Positions 10,072 to 22,680 of a DNA stretch of 64,000 bases are shown here, in pieces. The position numbers and the translations under genes were made by a program. Position 1 is the first letter of the stretch, and each line of letters begins with the position of its first letter. The notes beneath the pieces are model-generated. The model was not told the DNA's origin, did not search any database, and worked only from the letters and a program-made list of their open reading frames with translations. The stretch covers positions 2,232,001 to 2,296,000 of the forward strand of contig NC_023036.2 of NCBI RefSeq assembly GCF_000317305.3, written 5' to 3'. The DNA is from Mycolicibacterium neoaurum VKM Ac-1815D. Lineage in GTDB: Bacteria; Actinomycetota; Actinomycetes; Mycobacteriales; Mycobacteriaceae.

Positions 10072-10134
10072 CTGTCCGGGCGATTAGGTTGGCACAAGCT
10101 CCTGAGCTATGCTGACCGTCCGGAAGTTGTTCTA

Positions 10135-10207
10135 GCCCCCGTCGTCTAGCGGCCTAGGACGCCGCCCTCTCACGGCGGTAGCGTGGGTTCGAATCCCATC
10201 GGGGGTA
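10135..10207 (+). tRNA. tRNA-Glu (CTC anticodon)
   Basis: The sequence folds as a tRNA. The acceptor stem starts GCCCCCG and closes with CGGGGGT, the anticodon stem is CCGCC/GGCGG with loop CTCTCAC (anticodon CTC), and the T-loop is GGTTCGAATCC. CCA is not encoded. It lies 63 bp after tRNA-Gln and is followed by a strong terminator. Confidence 0.95.
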
Positions 10208-10213
10208 CAGATG

Positions 10214-10247
10214 AAGTCCCAGGAGAAATCCTGGGACTTCTTTGTTT
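10214..10247 (+). terminator. intrinsic terminator after tRNA-Glu
   Basis: An 11-bp perfect stem (AAGTCCCAGGA with its complement) encloses a GAAA tetraloop and is followed by CTTTGTTT. This is one of the few classical intrinsic terminators in the window and probably ends the tRNA transcript. Confidence 0.9.
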
Positions 10248-10289
10248 CGCGGGTTTGAGGGTCCGCTGTGCGTGACAGCGTCGGTGCCC

Positions 10290-11495
10290 TCAGAGGAAGC
10301 CGATGCCCTTGCGTCCCGGACCCACGGAGGGTTCGGGATCGGCGCCGAGCGTCTTGTCGAGCAGTTCGTGATACACATCTCGAAAATCTGTGGTGGTCTT
10401 GAGGTCGCCGTCCTGGAGATCGGTCAGACTCGGCGCGTCACCGTAGAACCCGCCCCGTACCGGCTCACCGACGATCAGAACCGGTCCCGAGGTGCCGTGG
10501 TCGGTGCCCTGGGTGGCGTTCGCGGCGACGCGGCGGCCGAACTCCGAATAGATCATCGTCACCACCCGCCGGCCGTAGGCGCTGTTGCGCATCTGTTTGA
10601 GAAACGGCACCAGCGCATCGTTGAGGGCGGCCAGGAGGCGCTGCTGGTCGTTTCTCTCGTTGGCGTGCGTGTCGAATCCGCCGAGAGACACCATGTAGAC
10701 CTTGGTGGGCACTCCGGCGCGCACGCACTGGGCAACCAGCTCGAGATCGTCGGCGAGCTGCCTGCCGAGATCGGTGGTGGCCGTGGCGGGTAGCGGACTG
10801 TCGGTGAAGCCGCGGAACGTCTCATCGGTGATCCGATAGGCCTGGTAGTCGGCGCGGACGGCGGCCATGGCCGCGGTGTCTGCGGCGTCGGACGCGCTCA
10901 TTGCCTGCAGGACGCCGGATATGTCGGTCGGCATCGTCGGGATGGTGGGGGAAAGCCCTGCGGCGGTGCGGTTCTGACCGATCGCCATGGGTGGTAACAC
11001 GGTGCCGATGTTGACCGCGCGCAGCGGATCGTCACCGGTGGTGTCCAGCCATCGCCCGATCCATCCGGTTGCGGTCGGGTCATCCGGCGATGCGGTCTGC
11101 CAGATGTCCATCGAGCGGAAGTGGCTGCGGTCCTGTTTCGGGTATCCGACGCCCCGGACGATGGCGAGGTTGTTGGCGTTCCATGACTCCGCGAGGCCGC
11201 CGAGCGCGGGGTTGAGCCCGACCACGCCGTCGAGATCGATCGCGGTGCTCGGTGCGAAGGCCAGATCGGGTCGTGCGTCGTAGTACGCGGCGTCGGTGTA
11301 GGGGATCACCGTGTTCAGTCCGTCGTTGCCGCCGTAGAGCGTCAGGATCACCAGGATCCCGGTATCGGCGGGCAACGGCGCAACCTGTGCGCGCTCGAAC
11401 ATCTGCGGAAGCGTGACAGCCGCACCCGCGGCCGCGGCCAGTCCGGCCGCGCCGGCACTGGCCAGGAGGAACTTACGCCTGTTGATATCGCCCAC
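10290..11495 (-). CDS. DUF1501 protein with Tat signal
   Basis: The 401-residue protein starts with a twin-arginine signal (INRRKFLLASAGAAGLAAAAG), so it is exported folded. The remainder matches the DUF1501 family, related to the sulfatase/alkaline phosphatase fold, with motifs such as LYGGNDGLNTVIPY and SLGGFDTHANE. The biochemical function of the family is unknown. It lies 21 nt downstream of a DUF1800 gene; the two families are found side by side in many bacteria and probably work together outside the membrane. Confidence 0.9.
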   Translation of the reverse strand: MGDINRRKFLLASAGAAGLAAAAGAAVTLPQMFERAQVAPLPADTGILVILTLYGGNDGLNTVIPYTDAAYYDARPDLAFAPSTAIDLDGVVGLNPALGGLAESWNANNLAIVRGVGYPKQDRSHFRSMDIWQTASPDDPTATGWIGRWLDTTGDDPLRAVNIGTVLPPMAIGQNRTAAGLSPTIPTMPTDISGVLQAMSASDAADTAAMAAVRADYQAYRITDETFRGFTDSPLPATATTDLGRQLADDLELVAQCVRAGVPTKVYMVSLGGFDTHANERNDQQRLLAALNDALVPFLKQMRNSAYGRRVVTMIYSEFGRRVAANATQGTDHGTSGPVLIVGEPVRGGFYGDAPSLTDLQDGDLKTTTDFRDVYHELLDKTLGADPEPSVGPGRKGIGFL

Positions 11496-11516
11496 GGGTG
11501 ATCCTTCCCAACTCCG

Positions 11517-12857
11517 CTAGACCGTCAGGTATTCGGGCGAGTTGACGGCCGCGACGACGAGTCGTTGCGGGTTGCCTGCCAGTGGCCGCAGCGCCGCGGC
11601 GGTGGTATCGGACCATGCGCCGATGCCGAGCAGATACCCGACGGCGTCGATGCGGTCCCCGGTGGGGGCATCCTGCACGGTGGAGTAGTCACCCAGCGGG
11701 ACGAAACGATCGGCTGCCCAGACCCGTGCGGCCGCACTCGTATTGGACAACCACACCCGGCCCTGTGGCCACCCATCGACATCCGGTGGCGCGAACGGGC
11801 GTTGGCCCATCACCTTCAGAACGACATCGCAGGCGGTCAAGGTTTGCGGGCCGTCCAGCGGTACCGACAGCGAGCGCAGCATCCCGATCAACCATTCGAC
11901 GGGGGTGACCACGGCGGTGCCCGCCGCATCGTCGAACTCGGGATCCGAGAAGATGGCCTTGGTCAACGCCTTGAGGTTCCGGCCGGGGCCGTAGGCGGCC
12001 ATCAGTCGGTCGGATGCCGCGCGGCTCGGGTTGTCATCGGAGGCCAGCAGGCGCCACAGCTTCGATGTGACGAACCGGGCCGAGGCGGGATGGCGCAGCA
12101 CGATATCGCAGAATTCGTTGTCCCCGAGGGCCCCGGTGGTTCCCAGGACGGTCTTGGCTCCGAAGTCGTGGTGTTCGCTGACGAGCACCGTGCCGTTCCC
12201 CGGGGTGTCGAAGCGACCCGTGAGCGCCCGGGATCCCTCGCGCACATCGCGTTCGGTGTAGCCGCTGTCGTGGCCGAGGGTGAACAGCTCCATGAATTCG
12301 CGGGAAAGGTTCTCGTTCGGGGCCTCTTTGGTGTTCCCCAGACCGTCCAGCCACCGCAACATTGCCGAGTCGGTCAGCATGGCGTAGGCGAGATCGCGGA
12401 AGTCGCCGAGCGCATGGGTGCGCAGCGTCTGATTCTGGGCGGCCATGAACTCGGCGGCGACCACCTTCTCCGCCGATGTGGCGAAGTGGTTGTGCCAGAC
12501 GAAGGTGAGCTTCTCGTGCACTGGCTCGCGCACAGCGACCATCCGGCGGATCCACCAGCCGGACAGGTCCTGCATCTGGGTCAGCATGTTGCTGACAAAG
12601 GCGGCGGTTGCGGCTTCGCTGGCCGGTAGCGCCGGTGTGGAGTAGGAACCCATCGGCGTCGCCATCGCTCCCGGGTCGGCGGCCGGATCCGATCCGAGTA
12701 TCTCGTCGAGATGCCGTGCCCGATCCTTGCCGACCACGGCGTCGACCGCACGCCCGGTGGTGCCGAAACCCGACCGCCGCAGCATTCGCGCGGCAGCCTG
12801 CCATTGCACTGATTGTGAACCCGTGGTCCAGACCTCCCCCGGCGCGGACTGCGCCAA
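11517..12857 (-). CDS. DUF1800 family protein
   Basis: The 446-residue protein shows the DUF1800 pattern: an N-terminal RMLRRSGFG segment, a central LTFVWHNHFATS motif and NENLSREFMELFTLG, followed by YTERDVRE. The function of the family is unknown. There is no evident signal peptide, whereas its partner DUF1501 has a Tat signal; export as a complex is possible. The annotated start is a TTG at 12857 with no clear ribosome binding site, so the true start may be further in. It lies 33 nt downstream of the IclR gene on the same strand. Confidence 0.85.
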   Translation of the reverse strand: MAQSAPGEVWTTGSQSVQWQAAARMLRRSGFGTTGRAVDAVVGKDRARHLDEILGSDPAADPGAMATPMGSYSTPALPASEAATAAFVSNMLTQMQDLSGWWIRRMVAVREPVHEKLTFVWHNHFATSAEKVVAAEFMAAQNQTLRTHALGDFRDLAYAMLTDSAMLRWLDGLGNTKEAPNENLSREFMELFTLGHDSGYTERDVREGSRALTGRFDTPGNGTVLVSEHHDFGAKTVLGTTGALGDNEFCDIVLRHPASARFVTSKLWRLLASDDNPSRAASDRLMAAYGPGRNLKALTKAIFSDPEFDDAAGTAVVTPVEWLIGMLRSLSVPLDGPQTLTACDVVLKVMGQRPFAPPDVDGWPQGRVWLSNTSAAARVWAADRFVPLGDYSTVQDAPTGDRIDAVGYLLGIGAWSDTTAAALRPLAGNPQRLVVAAVNSPEYLTV

Positions 12858-12890
12858 TGGGTAAACGATAAACGGACGGCGATGAGTTTG

Positions 12891-13592
12891 CTAGAGCCGG
12901 CGGGTGAGCGCCTCGGAGGCGGCAAGCAGGTCGGCCGCCCAGCGGGCGCCCGGTCGGCGGCCCATCCGGTCGATCGGACCAGAGACGGAGATGGCGGCGA
13001 TCACGGCGCCGCGGCCGTCGCGCACCGGAGCGGATACGCTCGCGACGCCGGATTCGCGCTCGGCCGCGCTCTGCGCCCAGCCGCGTTTGCGGACCTCGGC
13101 CAAGGTTCGCTCGCTGAACTTGGCGGTGGGCAGGATCGCCTGTTGTGAGGCCGGATCGCTGTAGGCCAGCAAGACTTTGGCCCCGGAGCCGGCGGTCATC
13201 GGTAGCCGGGTTCCGACGGGGACCGTGTCGCGCAAGCCGACCGGCGGCTCAAGGGAGGCGACGCAGACCCGCGAATTGCCTTCTCTGCGGTACAGCTGCA
13301 CGCTCTCTCCGGTCAGTTCGCGCAGTCGGGGTAGCACCGCGGCGCCGGCGGCCAGCAGTGGATCGTTGACCTGCCCGGCCAGTTCGGTCAGCGCGGGGCC
13401 CAGCCGCCAGCGTCCCTCGTTGTCCCGGGCCAGCAGCCGGTGCACTTCCAGGCCTGCGGCCAGTCGGTGCGCGGTGGCTCGCGGCAGTCCGGTTCGTTCA
13501 CACAGTTCGGCCAGCCCGCAGGGGGACTCGGCCACGGTATGCAGCACTCCCACCGCTTTGTCGAGCACGCCGATACCGCTATCCTGTCTCAC
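12891..13592 (-). CDS. IclR-family transcriptional regulator
   Basis: The 233-residue protein has an N-terminal winged helix (residues about 8-70, with LAELCERTGLPRATAHRLAAGL as the recognition region) and a C-terminal IclR ligand-binding domain ending in the ISVSGPIDRM type motif. It is divergent from leuCD with a 76 bp spacer, as is Rv2989 in M. tuberculosis, so it is a probable regulator of leucine synthesis. Here it is also the first gene before the DUF1800-DUF1501 pair, which may make it control both directions. Confidence 0.92.
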   Translation of the reverse strand: MRQDSGIGVLDKAVGVLHTVAESPCGLAELCERTGLPRATAHRLAAGLEVHRLLARDNEGRWRLGPALTELAGQVNDPLLAAGAAVLPRLRELTGESVQLYRREGNSRVCVASLEPPVGLRDTVPVGTRLPMTAGSGAKVLLAYSDPASQQAILPTAKFSERTLAEVRKRGWAQSAAERESGVASVSAPVRDGRGAVIAAISVSGPIDRMGRRPGARWAADLLAASEALTRRL

Positions 13593-13668
13593 AGGGAGAT
13601 ACTAGCGTTCCGCATCGTGAGATTGCCAGCCCGTCACGGCGGTACGCCCGAGCCGAATAGAGATATCC

Positions 13669-15126
13669 ATGGAGCAGACGCAGTCGAATTCGCGGCCTCG
13701 TACCCTGGCCGAGAAAGTGTGGGAAGACCACATCGTGGCCCGCGGTGCCGGTGAGGGTGCGGCCCAAGAGCCTGACCTGATCTACATCGACCTGCACCTC
13801 GTACACGAGGTGACCAGTCCGCAGGCCTTCGACGGTCTGCGACTGGCCGGACGGCCGGTGCGCAGGCCCGATCTGACCATCGCCACCGAGGATCACAACG
13901 TTCCGACGATGGATATCGACAAGCCGATCGCCGATCCGATTTCGCGGACCCAGGTGGAAACCCTGCGCCGGAACTGTGCGGAGTTCGGAATACGGTTGCA
14001 CCCGATGGGCGATGCCGAGCAGGGCATCGTGCACATCATCGGCCCGCAGTTGGGCCTCACCCAGCCGGGCATGACGATCGTCTGCGGTGACAGTCACACC
14101 TCCACCCACGGCGCATTCGGTTCGATCGCGATGGGTATCGGCACCTCCGAGGTCGAACACGTCATGGCGACGCAGACTTTGGCACTCAAGCCGTTCAAGA
14201 CGATGGCGGTCAACGTCGACGGCGAACTGCCCGCAGGCGTCAGCGCCAAGGACATCATCTTGGCGGTGATCGCCAAGATCGGCACCGGTGGCGGTCAGGG
14301 ACACGTCATCGAATACCGGGGTAGCGCCATCGAATCGCTATCCATGGAGGGCCGGATGACGATCTGCAATATGAGTATCGAAGCGGGAGCGCGCGCCGGG
14401 ATGGTGGCCCCGGACGACACCACCTTCGAGTTTTTGAAGGGACGGTCACACGCCCCGACCGGTGCGGACTGGGATGCCGCGGTGGCGTACTGGCGACAGT
14501 TGCGCACCGACGAGGGGGCCGAATTCGACACCGAGGTGTACCTGGACGCGAGTTCGTTGAGCCCGTTCGTCACCTGGGGCACCAACCCCGGGCAGGGCGT
14601 CCCGCTGTCCGCCGACGTCCCGGATCCCGAAATGATGCTCAGTGACGACGAGCGTCAGGCCGCGGAGAAAGCCTTGACCTATATGGACCTTCGGGCGGGT
14701 ACCCCGATGCGGGACATCCCTGTCGACGCGGTGTTCGTCGGTTCGTGCACCAACGGCCGGATCGAAGACCTGCGGGTGGTCGCCGAAATCCTGGACGGCC
14801 GCACATTGGCCGACGGGGTGCGCATGCTCGTCGTCCCCGGTTCGATGCGCGTGCGCGAGCAGGCCGAATCCGAGGGCCTGGGTGAGATCTTCGTCGCAGC
14901 CGGTGCCGAATGGCGTCAGGCCGGCTGCTCGATGTGCCTGGGGATGAACCCGGACACGCTGGCCCCGGGGGAACGGTGTGCATCGACATCCAACCGCAAT
15001 TTCGAGGGCAGGCAAGGCAAGGGTGGTCGCACCCATCTGGTCTCGCCCGCGGTGGCCGCGGCCACCGCGGTGCGTGGAACCCTGTCGTCGCCGGCCGATC
15101 TGGCCCCGATTTCCGCCAAGCGCTAG
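13669..15126 (+). CDS. leuC: 3-isopropylmalate dehydratase large subunit
   Basis: This 485-residue aconitase-superfamily subunit carries the [4Fe-4S] cluster for isomerisation of 2- to 3-isopropylmalate. The cluster cysteines are in [10 protein letters not shown] and in the [10 protein letters not shown] motif, and [13 protein letters not shown] is the substrate loop. It is paired with leuD 12 nt downstream. The ATG at 13669 lacks a strong ribosome binding site but fits the conserved N-terminus ([11 protein letters not shown]). Confidence 0.97.
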   Translation: MEQTQSNSRPRTLAEKVWEDHIVARGAGEGAAQEPDLIYIDLHLVHEVTSPQAFDGLRLAGRPVRRPDLTIATEDHNVPTMDIDKPIADPISRTQVETLRRNCAEFGIRLHPMGDAEQGIVHIIGPQLGLTQPGMTIVCGDSHTSTHGAFGSIAMGIGTSEVEHVMATQTLALKPFKTMAVNVDGELPAGVSAKDIILAVIAKIGTGGGQGHVIEYRGSAIESLSMEGRMTICNMSIEAGARAGMVAPDDTTFEFLKGRSHAPTGADWDAAVAYWRQLRTDEGAEFDTEVYLDASSLSPFVTWGTNPGQGVPLSADVPDPEMMLSDDERQAAEKALTYMDLRAGTPMRDIPVDAVFVGSCTNGRIEDLRVVAEILDGRTLADGVRMLVVPGSMRVREQAESEGLGEIFVAAGAEWRQAGCSMCLGMNPDTLAPGERCASTSNRNFEGRQGKGGRTHLVSPAVAAATAVRGTLSSPADLAPISAKR

Positions 15127-15138
15127 GAGTACCAGGAC

Positions 15139-15732
15139 ATGCAGGCATTCCAGACCCACACCGGCATCGGCGTCCCGCTGCGCCGTTCCAACGTGGACAC
15201 CGACCAGATCATCCCGGCGGTCTATTTGAAGCGCGTCACCCGAACGGGTTTCGAGGACGGTTTGTTCGCCGCCTGGCGCAACGACCCGTCCTTCATCCTC
15301 AATCTGGCCCCATTCGACAAGGGTTCGGTCTTGGTCGCGGGTCCGGATTTCGGCACCGGGTCCTCCCGGGAGCATGCCGTCTGGGCGTTGATGGATTACG
15401 GGTTCCGGGTCGTCATCTCGCCCCGGTTTGCCGATATCTTCCGGGGCAACGCCGGAAAAGCGGGGCTGTTGGCGGCTCAGGTCTCTCAGGATGACGTCGA
15501 ACTTCTGTGGAAGTTGATCGAGCAGAATCCGGGCCTGGAAATCACTGTGAATCTTCAAGATCGAACCATCGCCGCTGGAACGGTCATGGTGCCGTTCACT
15601 ATTGATGACTACACCGCCTGGCGACTGCTGGAAGGTCTCGACGATATAGGCCTCACGCTGCGGAAACAGGATGAAATCGCGGCGTTCGAGCAGCGCCGGC
15701 CAAGCTTCAAACCCCGCACTCTGCCGGCCTGA
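15139..15732 (+). CDS. leuD: 3-isopropylmalate dehydratase small subunit
   Basis: The 197-residue small subunit supplies the swivelling domain of isopropylmalate isomerase. It contains the [14 protein letters not shown] and [11 protein letters not shown] motifs used for substrate binding. It follows leuC by 12 nt and is followed by an intrinsic hairpin, so leuC-leuD is a two-gene operon. Confidence 0.97.
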   Translation: MQAFQTHTGIGVPLRRSNVDTDQIIPAVYLKRVTRTGFEDGLFAAWRNDPSFILNLAPFDKGSVLVAGPDFGTGSSREHAVWALMDYGFRVVISPRFADIFRGNAGKAGLLAAQVSQDDVELLWKLIEQNPGLEITVNLQDRTIAAGTVMVPFTIDDYTAWRLLEGLDDIGLTLRKQDEIAAFEQRRPSFKPRTLPA

Positions 15733-15738
15733 ATTCCA

Positions 15739-15779
15739 GGTTGCCGGGCCCTCAAATATGGCCCGGCAACCGCTTTCTC
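15739..15779 (+). terminator. hairpin terminator of leuCD
   Basis: A 12-bp perfect stem, GGTTGCCGGGCC with its complement, has a 9-nt AT-rich loop and is followed by GCTTTCTC. The T-run is short, as is usual in mycobacteria. It starts 7 nt after the leuD stop. Confidence 0.75.
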
Positions 15780-15935
15780 GAACGCCGGTACCACTACCCA
15801 AGTGGGCCAATCGGATTGCCGAATTTCTCTCAGCTACCGCTGAAACTGTGCGTGGCTCTTGGAAATATGCAGCAAATGGGTTTACCGTGTCCTCTAGTCG
15901 GTCCAAAGCGGACCACTGGACTTCGGAGGGTTTGC

Positions 15936-16598
15936 ATGAACAAAGCAGAGCTCATCGACGCACTCACAACCAAGTTGGGCACCGATCGTCGACAGGCTAC
16001 TGCCGCGGTTGAGAACATCGTCGACACCATCGTGCGTGCCGTGCACAAGGGCGAGAGCGTCACCATCACCGGTTTCGGTGTTTTCGAGCAGCGTCGTCGC
16101 GCTGCCCGTGTCGCTCGTAACCCGCGCACGGGTGAGACGGTGAAGGTCAAGCCGACGTCGGTTCCGGCCTTCCGTCCGGGTGCCCAGTTCAAGGCGGTTG
16201 TCTCTGGCGCGCAGCGTCTCCCGGCCGACGGCCCCGCCGTCAAGCGTGGTGTCGCGGCAGCTCCGGCCAAGCGTGGCGCCGCCAAGAAGGCCGCCCCGGC
16301 CAAGCGTGCCGCGGTCAAGAAGGCTGCACCGGCTGCCAAGAAGGCCGCTCCGGCCAAGAAGGCGGCTCCGGCCAAGAAGGCCACCGCCGTGAAGAAGGCG
16401 GCTCCGGCCAAGAAGGCCACCGCGGTCAAGAAGGCGGCTCCGGCCAAGAAGGCCACCGTCGCGAAGAAGGCTGCACCGGCTGCCAAGAAGGCCGCTCCGG
16501 CCAAGAAGGCTGCCCCGGCCAAGAAGGCCACCGCCGCGAAGGCTCCGGCCAAGAAGGCTCCGGCCAAGAAGGCTCCCGCGAAGCGCGGTCGCCGCTAA
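15936..16598 (+). CDS. hupB: HU-family nucleoid protein with histone-like tail
   Basis: The 220-residue protein has an N-terminal HU domain (residues 1 to about 92; [10 protein letters not shown], then [22 protein letters not shown] as DNA-binding arm) and a mycobacterial basic tail built of PAKKA/AVKKA repeats and ending KRGRR. It binds and bends DNA and is also linked to iron storage and Lsr2-type nucleoid control in mycobacteria. The ATG at 15936 follows a CGGAGGG ribosome binding site. Repeats in the DNA of the tail are coding repeats, not a separate element. Confidence 0.97.
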   Translation: MNKAELIDALTTKLGTDRRQATAAVENIVDTIVRAVHKGESVTITGFGVFEQRRRAARVARNPRTGETVKVKPTSVPAFRPGAQFKAVVSGAQRLPADGPAVKRGVAAAPAKRGAAKKAAPAKRAAVKKAAPAAKKAAPAKKAAPAKKATAVKKAAPAKKATAVKKAAPAKKATVAKKAAPAAKKAAPAKKAAPAKKATAAKAPAKKAPAKKAPAKRGRR

Positions 16599-16612
16599 GT
16601 CGGAACTCAAGT

Positions 16613-16658
16613 ACTGCAAAAGCACCCCAAACCAGATGGTTTGGGGTGCTTTTGCAGT
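16613..16658. terminator. long bidirectional terminator between hupB and mutT1
   Basis: A 22-bp perfect inverted repeat with a minimal loop is flanked by A-rich and T-rich arms (GCAAAAGCACCCC and its complement). It can act on both strands between the convergent hupB and mutT1 genes. Confidence 0.9.
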
Positions 16659-16670
16659 GCGCGGTGAATC

Positions 16671-17585
16671 TCAGTCCAGGATGCCCAGCGGACTACCCAG
16701 ATGGTCGGCTGCCACCGGCTTGCCTGCGACCGAGGACAACACCCACGTGCTGCCTTTACGGTTTCGCGACTTGTCCGGGCGCACGGCCCCACGGCCACAC
16801 CACCAGCTGATCAAATCGGGTATCACCGCTCCCTGGGTGCAGATGACGGGAACCCCTCCGGCACCCGCGATATCGAGCAGACGGTGCCGAGCTGCCTTGC
16901 GATCGTCTGCGTAGGCCTCCTCGGTGAAGGTGGATTCCAGTTCGATCTCGACGCCCAACTCCTGAGCCAGCGGTTCGACCGTCTGGCTGCAGCGCACCCT
17001 CGGTGCGGCGTGCACCGCGGTGGCCCCGAATGCAAGCAGTTGCGCCACCAACGATTCCGCCTGCGCCCGGCCTTGCTTGTCCAGGGGGCGCTTGCGGTCG
17101 TCACCCTTGAACTTCGAGCGTGATCCCGCACGGCCATGCCGCACGATCAGCAACGTCTCGGTGTCGTGCTCGGCCTTGGTGAACCGGCGCAGCACTTTGC
17201 GATCGGCCGGGTACTGCAACCGTTCGAGGGCCGCCTTGGGCGGTAACCAGAGCAGCTCGTCGACTTCATCGGCGGCGCGGAACTCGCCGTCGACGGCCTC
17301 GGCTGCCCAGTACACGACCCGTTTGGTGGTGTCCTCGATCGGATAGGTGATCACCGACAGGCGTCGTCCGAGCCGCGCGGCGTAACCGGTTTCCTCGCTG
17401 AGCTCGCGTACCGCGGTGACGGGGTGAGTCTCACCGGGGTCGACCTTCCCCTTGGGCAGCGACCAATCGTCATAGCGCGGCCGATGTACCACCGCCACCT
17501 CGGTGTGCCCGGCTCGATCCCGCCACAACACCGCGCCCGCCGCGTGGATTGTCTTCTTCGTGCGGCGAGTCGGGGTGTCCGACAC
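16671..17585 (-). CDS. mutT1: MutT1 Nudix-histidine phosphatase fusion
   Basis: This 304-residue protein hydrolyses oxidised nucleotides such as 8-oxo-(d)GTP and di-adenosine polyphosphates. The Nudix box ([23 protein letters not shown]) lies at about residues 45-67. The C-terminal half (from about 140) is a histidine phosphatase domain with the [10 protein letters not shown] catalytic motif. The two-domain form is typical of mycobacteria. It is the last gene before the hupB terminator and lies 38 nt downstream of ppk on the same strand. Confidence 0.95.
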   Translation of the reverse strand: MSDTPTRRTKKTIHAAGAVLWRDRAGHTEVAVVHRPRYDDWSLPKGKVDPGETHPVTAVRELSEETGYAARLGRRLSVITYPIEDTTKRVVYWAAEAVDGEFRAADEVDELLWLPPKAALERLQYPADRKVLRRFTKAEHDTETLLIVRHGRAGSRSKFKGDDRKRPLDKQGRAQAESLVAQLLAFGATAVHAAPRVRCSQTVEPLAQELGVEIELESTFTEEAYADDRKAARHRLLDIAGAGGVPVICTQGAVIPDLISWWCGRGAVRPDKSRNRKGSTWVLSSVAGKPVAADHLGSPLGILD

Positions 17586-17623
17586 ATCAACTCCTATACG
17601 TGGTCATCATCGGGGTTGGCTCG

Positions 17624-19813
<2,190 letters not shown>

Positions 19814-19833
19814 CGCTCATTCCAGTGGTGCGG

Positions 19834-20523
<690 letters not shown>

Positions 20524-20536
20524 CTAGGGTTGAGTC

Positions 20537-21535
20537 GTGGTCGAAGCCGCTGTGATGGGTGCCGGTGCATGGGGAACAGCGCTGGCCAAGGTGCTGGCCG
20601 ACGCGGGTAACGGGGTTCGGTTGTGGACCAGGCGGCCCGAATTGGCCGCACAGATCAATGCGACGCATCGCAATCCGGATTATCTCGGTGAGGTGGCCCT
20701 GCCCAGTTCGATCAGGGCCACCGGCGATGCGGGCGAAGCCCTCGACGGCGCGTGCACGGTGCTGCTCGGGGTGCCGTCGCAGACGTTGCGCACCAATCTG
20801 ACCGGCTGGAAGCAGTTGATCGGTGACGATGTGACCCTGGTGAGCCTGGCCAAGGGGATCGAATTGGATTCCCTGATGCGGATGAGCCAGGTGATCGTCG
20901 CGGTGACCGGTGCGGATCCGTCCAGGGTGGCGGTGGTGACGGGGCCGAACCTGGCCAAGGAGGTCGCCGACGAGCAACCGGCCGCGACGGTGGTGGCGTG
21001 TGCTGATTCCGGTCGAGCGGTCGCCCTGCAGCGGGCCATGTCCACGGCGTACTTCCGCCCGTACACCAACTCCGATGTGGTCGGTGCCGAGATCGGCGGC
21101 GCGTGCAAGAACGTCATCGCGCTGGCCTGCGGGATGGCCGCCGGAGCCGGGCTCGGCGAGAACACCTCCGCGGCGATCATCACCAGGGGGTTGGCCGAGA
21201 TCATGCGCCTGGGAATCGCCTTGGGCGCCAAAGGTGCAACATTGGCCGGCCTGGCCGGTGTCGGCGATCTGGTGGCCACCTGCACCTCGCCGCAGTCGCG
21301 GAACCGTAGTTTCGGAGAACGGTTGGGGCGGGGCGGTTCGATGGAATCGGCGTTGCAGGCGGTGCAAGGTCATGTCGCAGAAGGGGCGACCTCGTGCCAG
21401 TCGGTGCTCGCCCTCGCCTCCAGCTACGACGTCGAGATGCCCTTGACCGATGCGGTCTACCGCGTGTGCCATCAGGGCCTCTCGGTGGAACAAGCCGTGA
21501 TGTTGTTGTTGGGCCGCAGCACCAAACCCGAGTAG
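20537..21535 (+). CDS. gpsA: glycerol-3-phosphate dehydrogenase [NAD(P)+]
   Basis: The 332-residue enzyme reduces dihydroxyacetone phosphate to sn-glycerol 3-phosphate for phospholipid synthesis. The N-terminal NAD(P) motif [10 protein letters not shown] is at about residues 8-17, and the substrate-binding region [15 protein letters not shown] contains the catalytic Lys. It starts with GTG at 20537. The PLP enzyme gene follows 7 nt later, then ddlA. Confidence 0.95.
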   Translation: MVEAAVMGAGAWGTALAKVLADAGNGVRLWTRRPELAAQINATHRNPDYLGEVALPSSIRATGDAGEALDGACTVLLGVPSQTLRTNLTGWKQLIGDDVTLVSLAKGIELDSLMRMSQVIVAVTGADPSRVAVVTGPNLAKEVADEQPAATVVACADSGRAVALQRAMSTAYFRPYTNSDVVGAEIGGACKNVIALACGMAAGAGLGENTSAAIITRGLAEIMRLGIALGAKGATLAGLAGVGDLVATCTSPQSRNRSFGERLGRGGSMESALQAVQGHVAEGATSCQSVLALASSYDVEMPLTDAVYRVCHQGLSVEQAVMLLLGRSTKPE

Positions 21536-21542
21536 GACGCCC

Positions 21543-22640
21543 ATGGATTACGGAGACTCCACCCGCAGCGTCAAAGCCGTTGGGCGCGAATCTATTCCAG
21601 GTGCACCAGTGGCCCCGGTACCGGTGCCCGCCTCGGCGTATCACCTGTCTGCGGATGAGGCGGCGCCCCTGGATACCTACGGGCGCGCGTCGAATCCGAC
21701 GTGGCGTGGCCTGGAATCGGGGCTCGCCGAGCTCGAGGGCGCGACTTGGGCGCTGACCTTCGGGTCCGGTATGGGCGCGATCAGTGCGGTGCTGCGGGTG
21801 TTGGCCATGCCGCAGACCACCCTGGTGGTGCCCGCCGACGGCTACTACCAGGTGCGTCGTTATGCCGCGGAATACCTTGCCCCCCGTGGGGTCACGGTCA
21901 TCGAGGCTACCGCCGAGCAGATGTGTGAGGCGGCGGGCCGCGCGGATGTCGTGTTGGCGGAGACGCCGGTCAATCCCACCCTCGACGTCGTCGACCTACA
22001 TCGACTGGCGGCAATCTGCCGCTCCCGCGGCGCCACCCTCGTCGTCGACAACACCGCCGCCACCCCCTTCGGCGTACAGCCGTTGTCTCTCGGCGCCGAC
22101 CTCGTCGTCGCCAGCGCCACCAAGGCACTGTCCGGACACAGCGACCTGTTGGCCGGCTACGTCGCGGGCTGCCATCCCGAGCTGATGGCGAAGATCGAAC
22201 GCGATCGGTTGCTCGCCGGTCCGGTGCTCGGGGCCTTCGAGGCCTGGCTGGCGTTGCGCAGCCTGGGCAGCGCGGGACTGCGCATCGATCGGCAATGCCG
22301 CAACGCCCAGGCCGTTGCGCTGATGCTGCGTGATCATCCGGCGGTGCGATCGGTGCGCTATCCCGGCCTGCCCGACGATCCATCGCACGCCGTCGCCGTC
22401 GAGCAGATGCGGCGATTCGGTGGTCTGGTGGCCGTCGAATTGGCCGATGCGGCCGCCGTCCACGCTCTGGTCCAGCGCAGCGAGCTGCTGGTGGCCGCGA
22501 CGAGTTTCGGGGGACTGCACACCTGCGTGGATCGACGGGCGCGTTGGGGCGATCCGGTGGGGGACGGGTTCGCACGCATCGCGCTGGGCATCGAGGACAC
22601 CGACGATATCGTCGCCGACATCGAGCGCGCGCTCACCTGA
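21543..22640 (+). CDS. cystathionine gamma-lyase-like PLP enzyme
   Basis: The 365-residue protein belongs to the Cys/Met metabolism PLP family. The PLP-binding Lys is in SATKALSGHSDL, the TYGRASNPTW and FGSGMGAI motifs bind substrate and phosphate, and the SxGGLHTCVDRRARW end is typical. Activity may be cystathionine lyase or synthase; side-chain residues do not settle which. In M. tuberculosis gpsA and ddlA are adjacent, so this gene is an insertion between them here. The gap to gpsA is 7 nt, which suggests co-transcription. Confidence 0.85.
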   Translation: MDYGDSTRSVKAVGRESIPGAPVAPVPVPASAYHLSADEAAPLDTYGRASNPTWRGLESGLAELEGATWALTFGSGMGAISAVLRVLAMPQTTLVVPADGYYQVRRYAAEYLAPRGVTVIEATAEQMCEAAGRADVVLAETPVNPTLDVVDLHRLAAICRSRGATLVVDNTAATPFGVQPLSLGADLVVASATKALSGHSDLLAGYVAGCHPELMAKIERDRLLAGPVLGAFEAWLALRSLGSAGLRIDRQCRNAQAVALMLRDHPAVRSVRYPGLPDDPSHAVAVEQMRRFGGLVAVELADAAAVHALVQRSELLVAATSFGGLHTCVDRRARWGDPVGDGFARIALGIEDTDDIVADIERALT

Positions 22641-22680
22641 GACGCCGACCCCGACCGGGAGCCGGTAGCCTCTGCAGGTT

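Noticed and set aside
10000..10207. A phage attachment site at the tRNA genes
   Set aside because: There is no integrase and no repeated tRNA 3' end in the window.
16230..16598. Dense short DNA repeats like a CRISPR or minisatellite
   Set aside because: They are codons for the PAKKA-type tail of HupB, without spacers.
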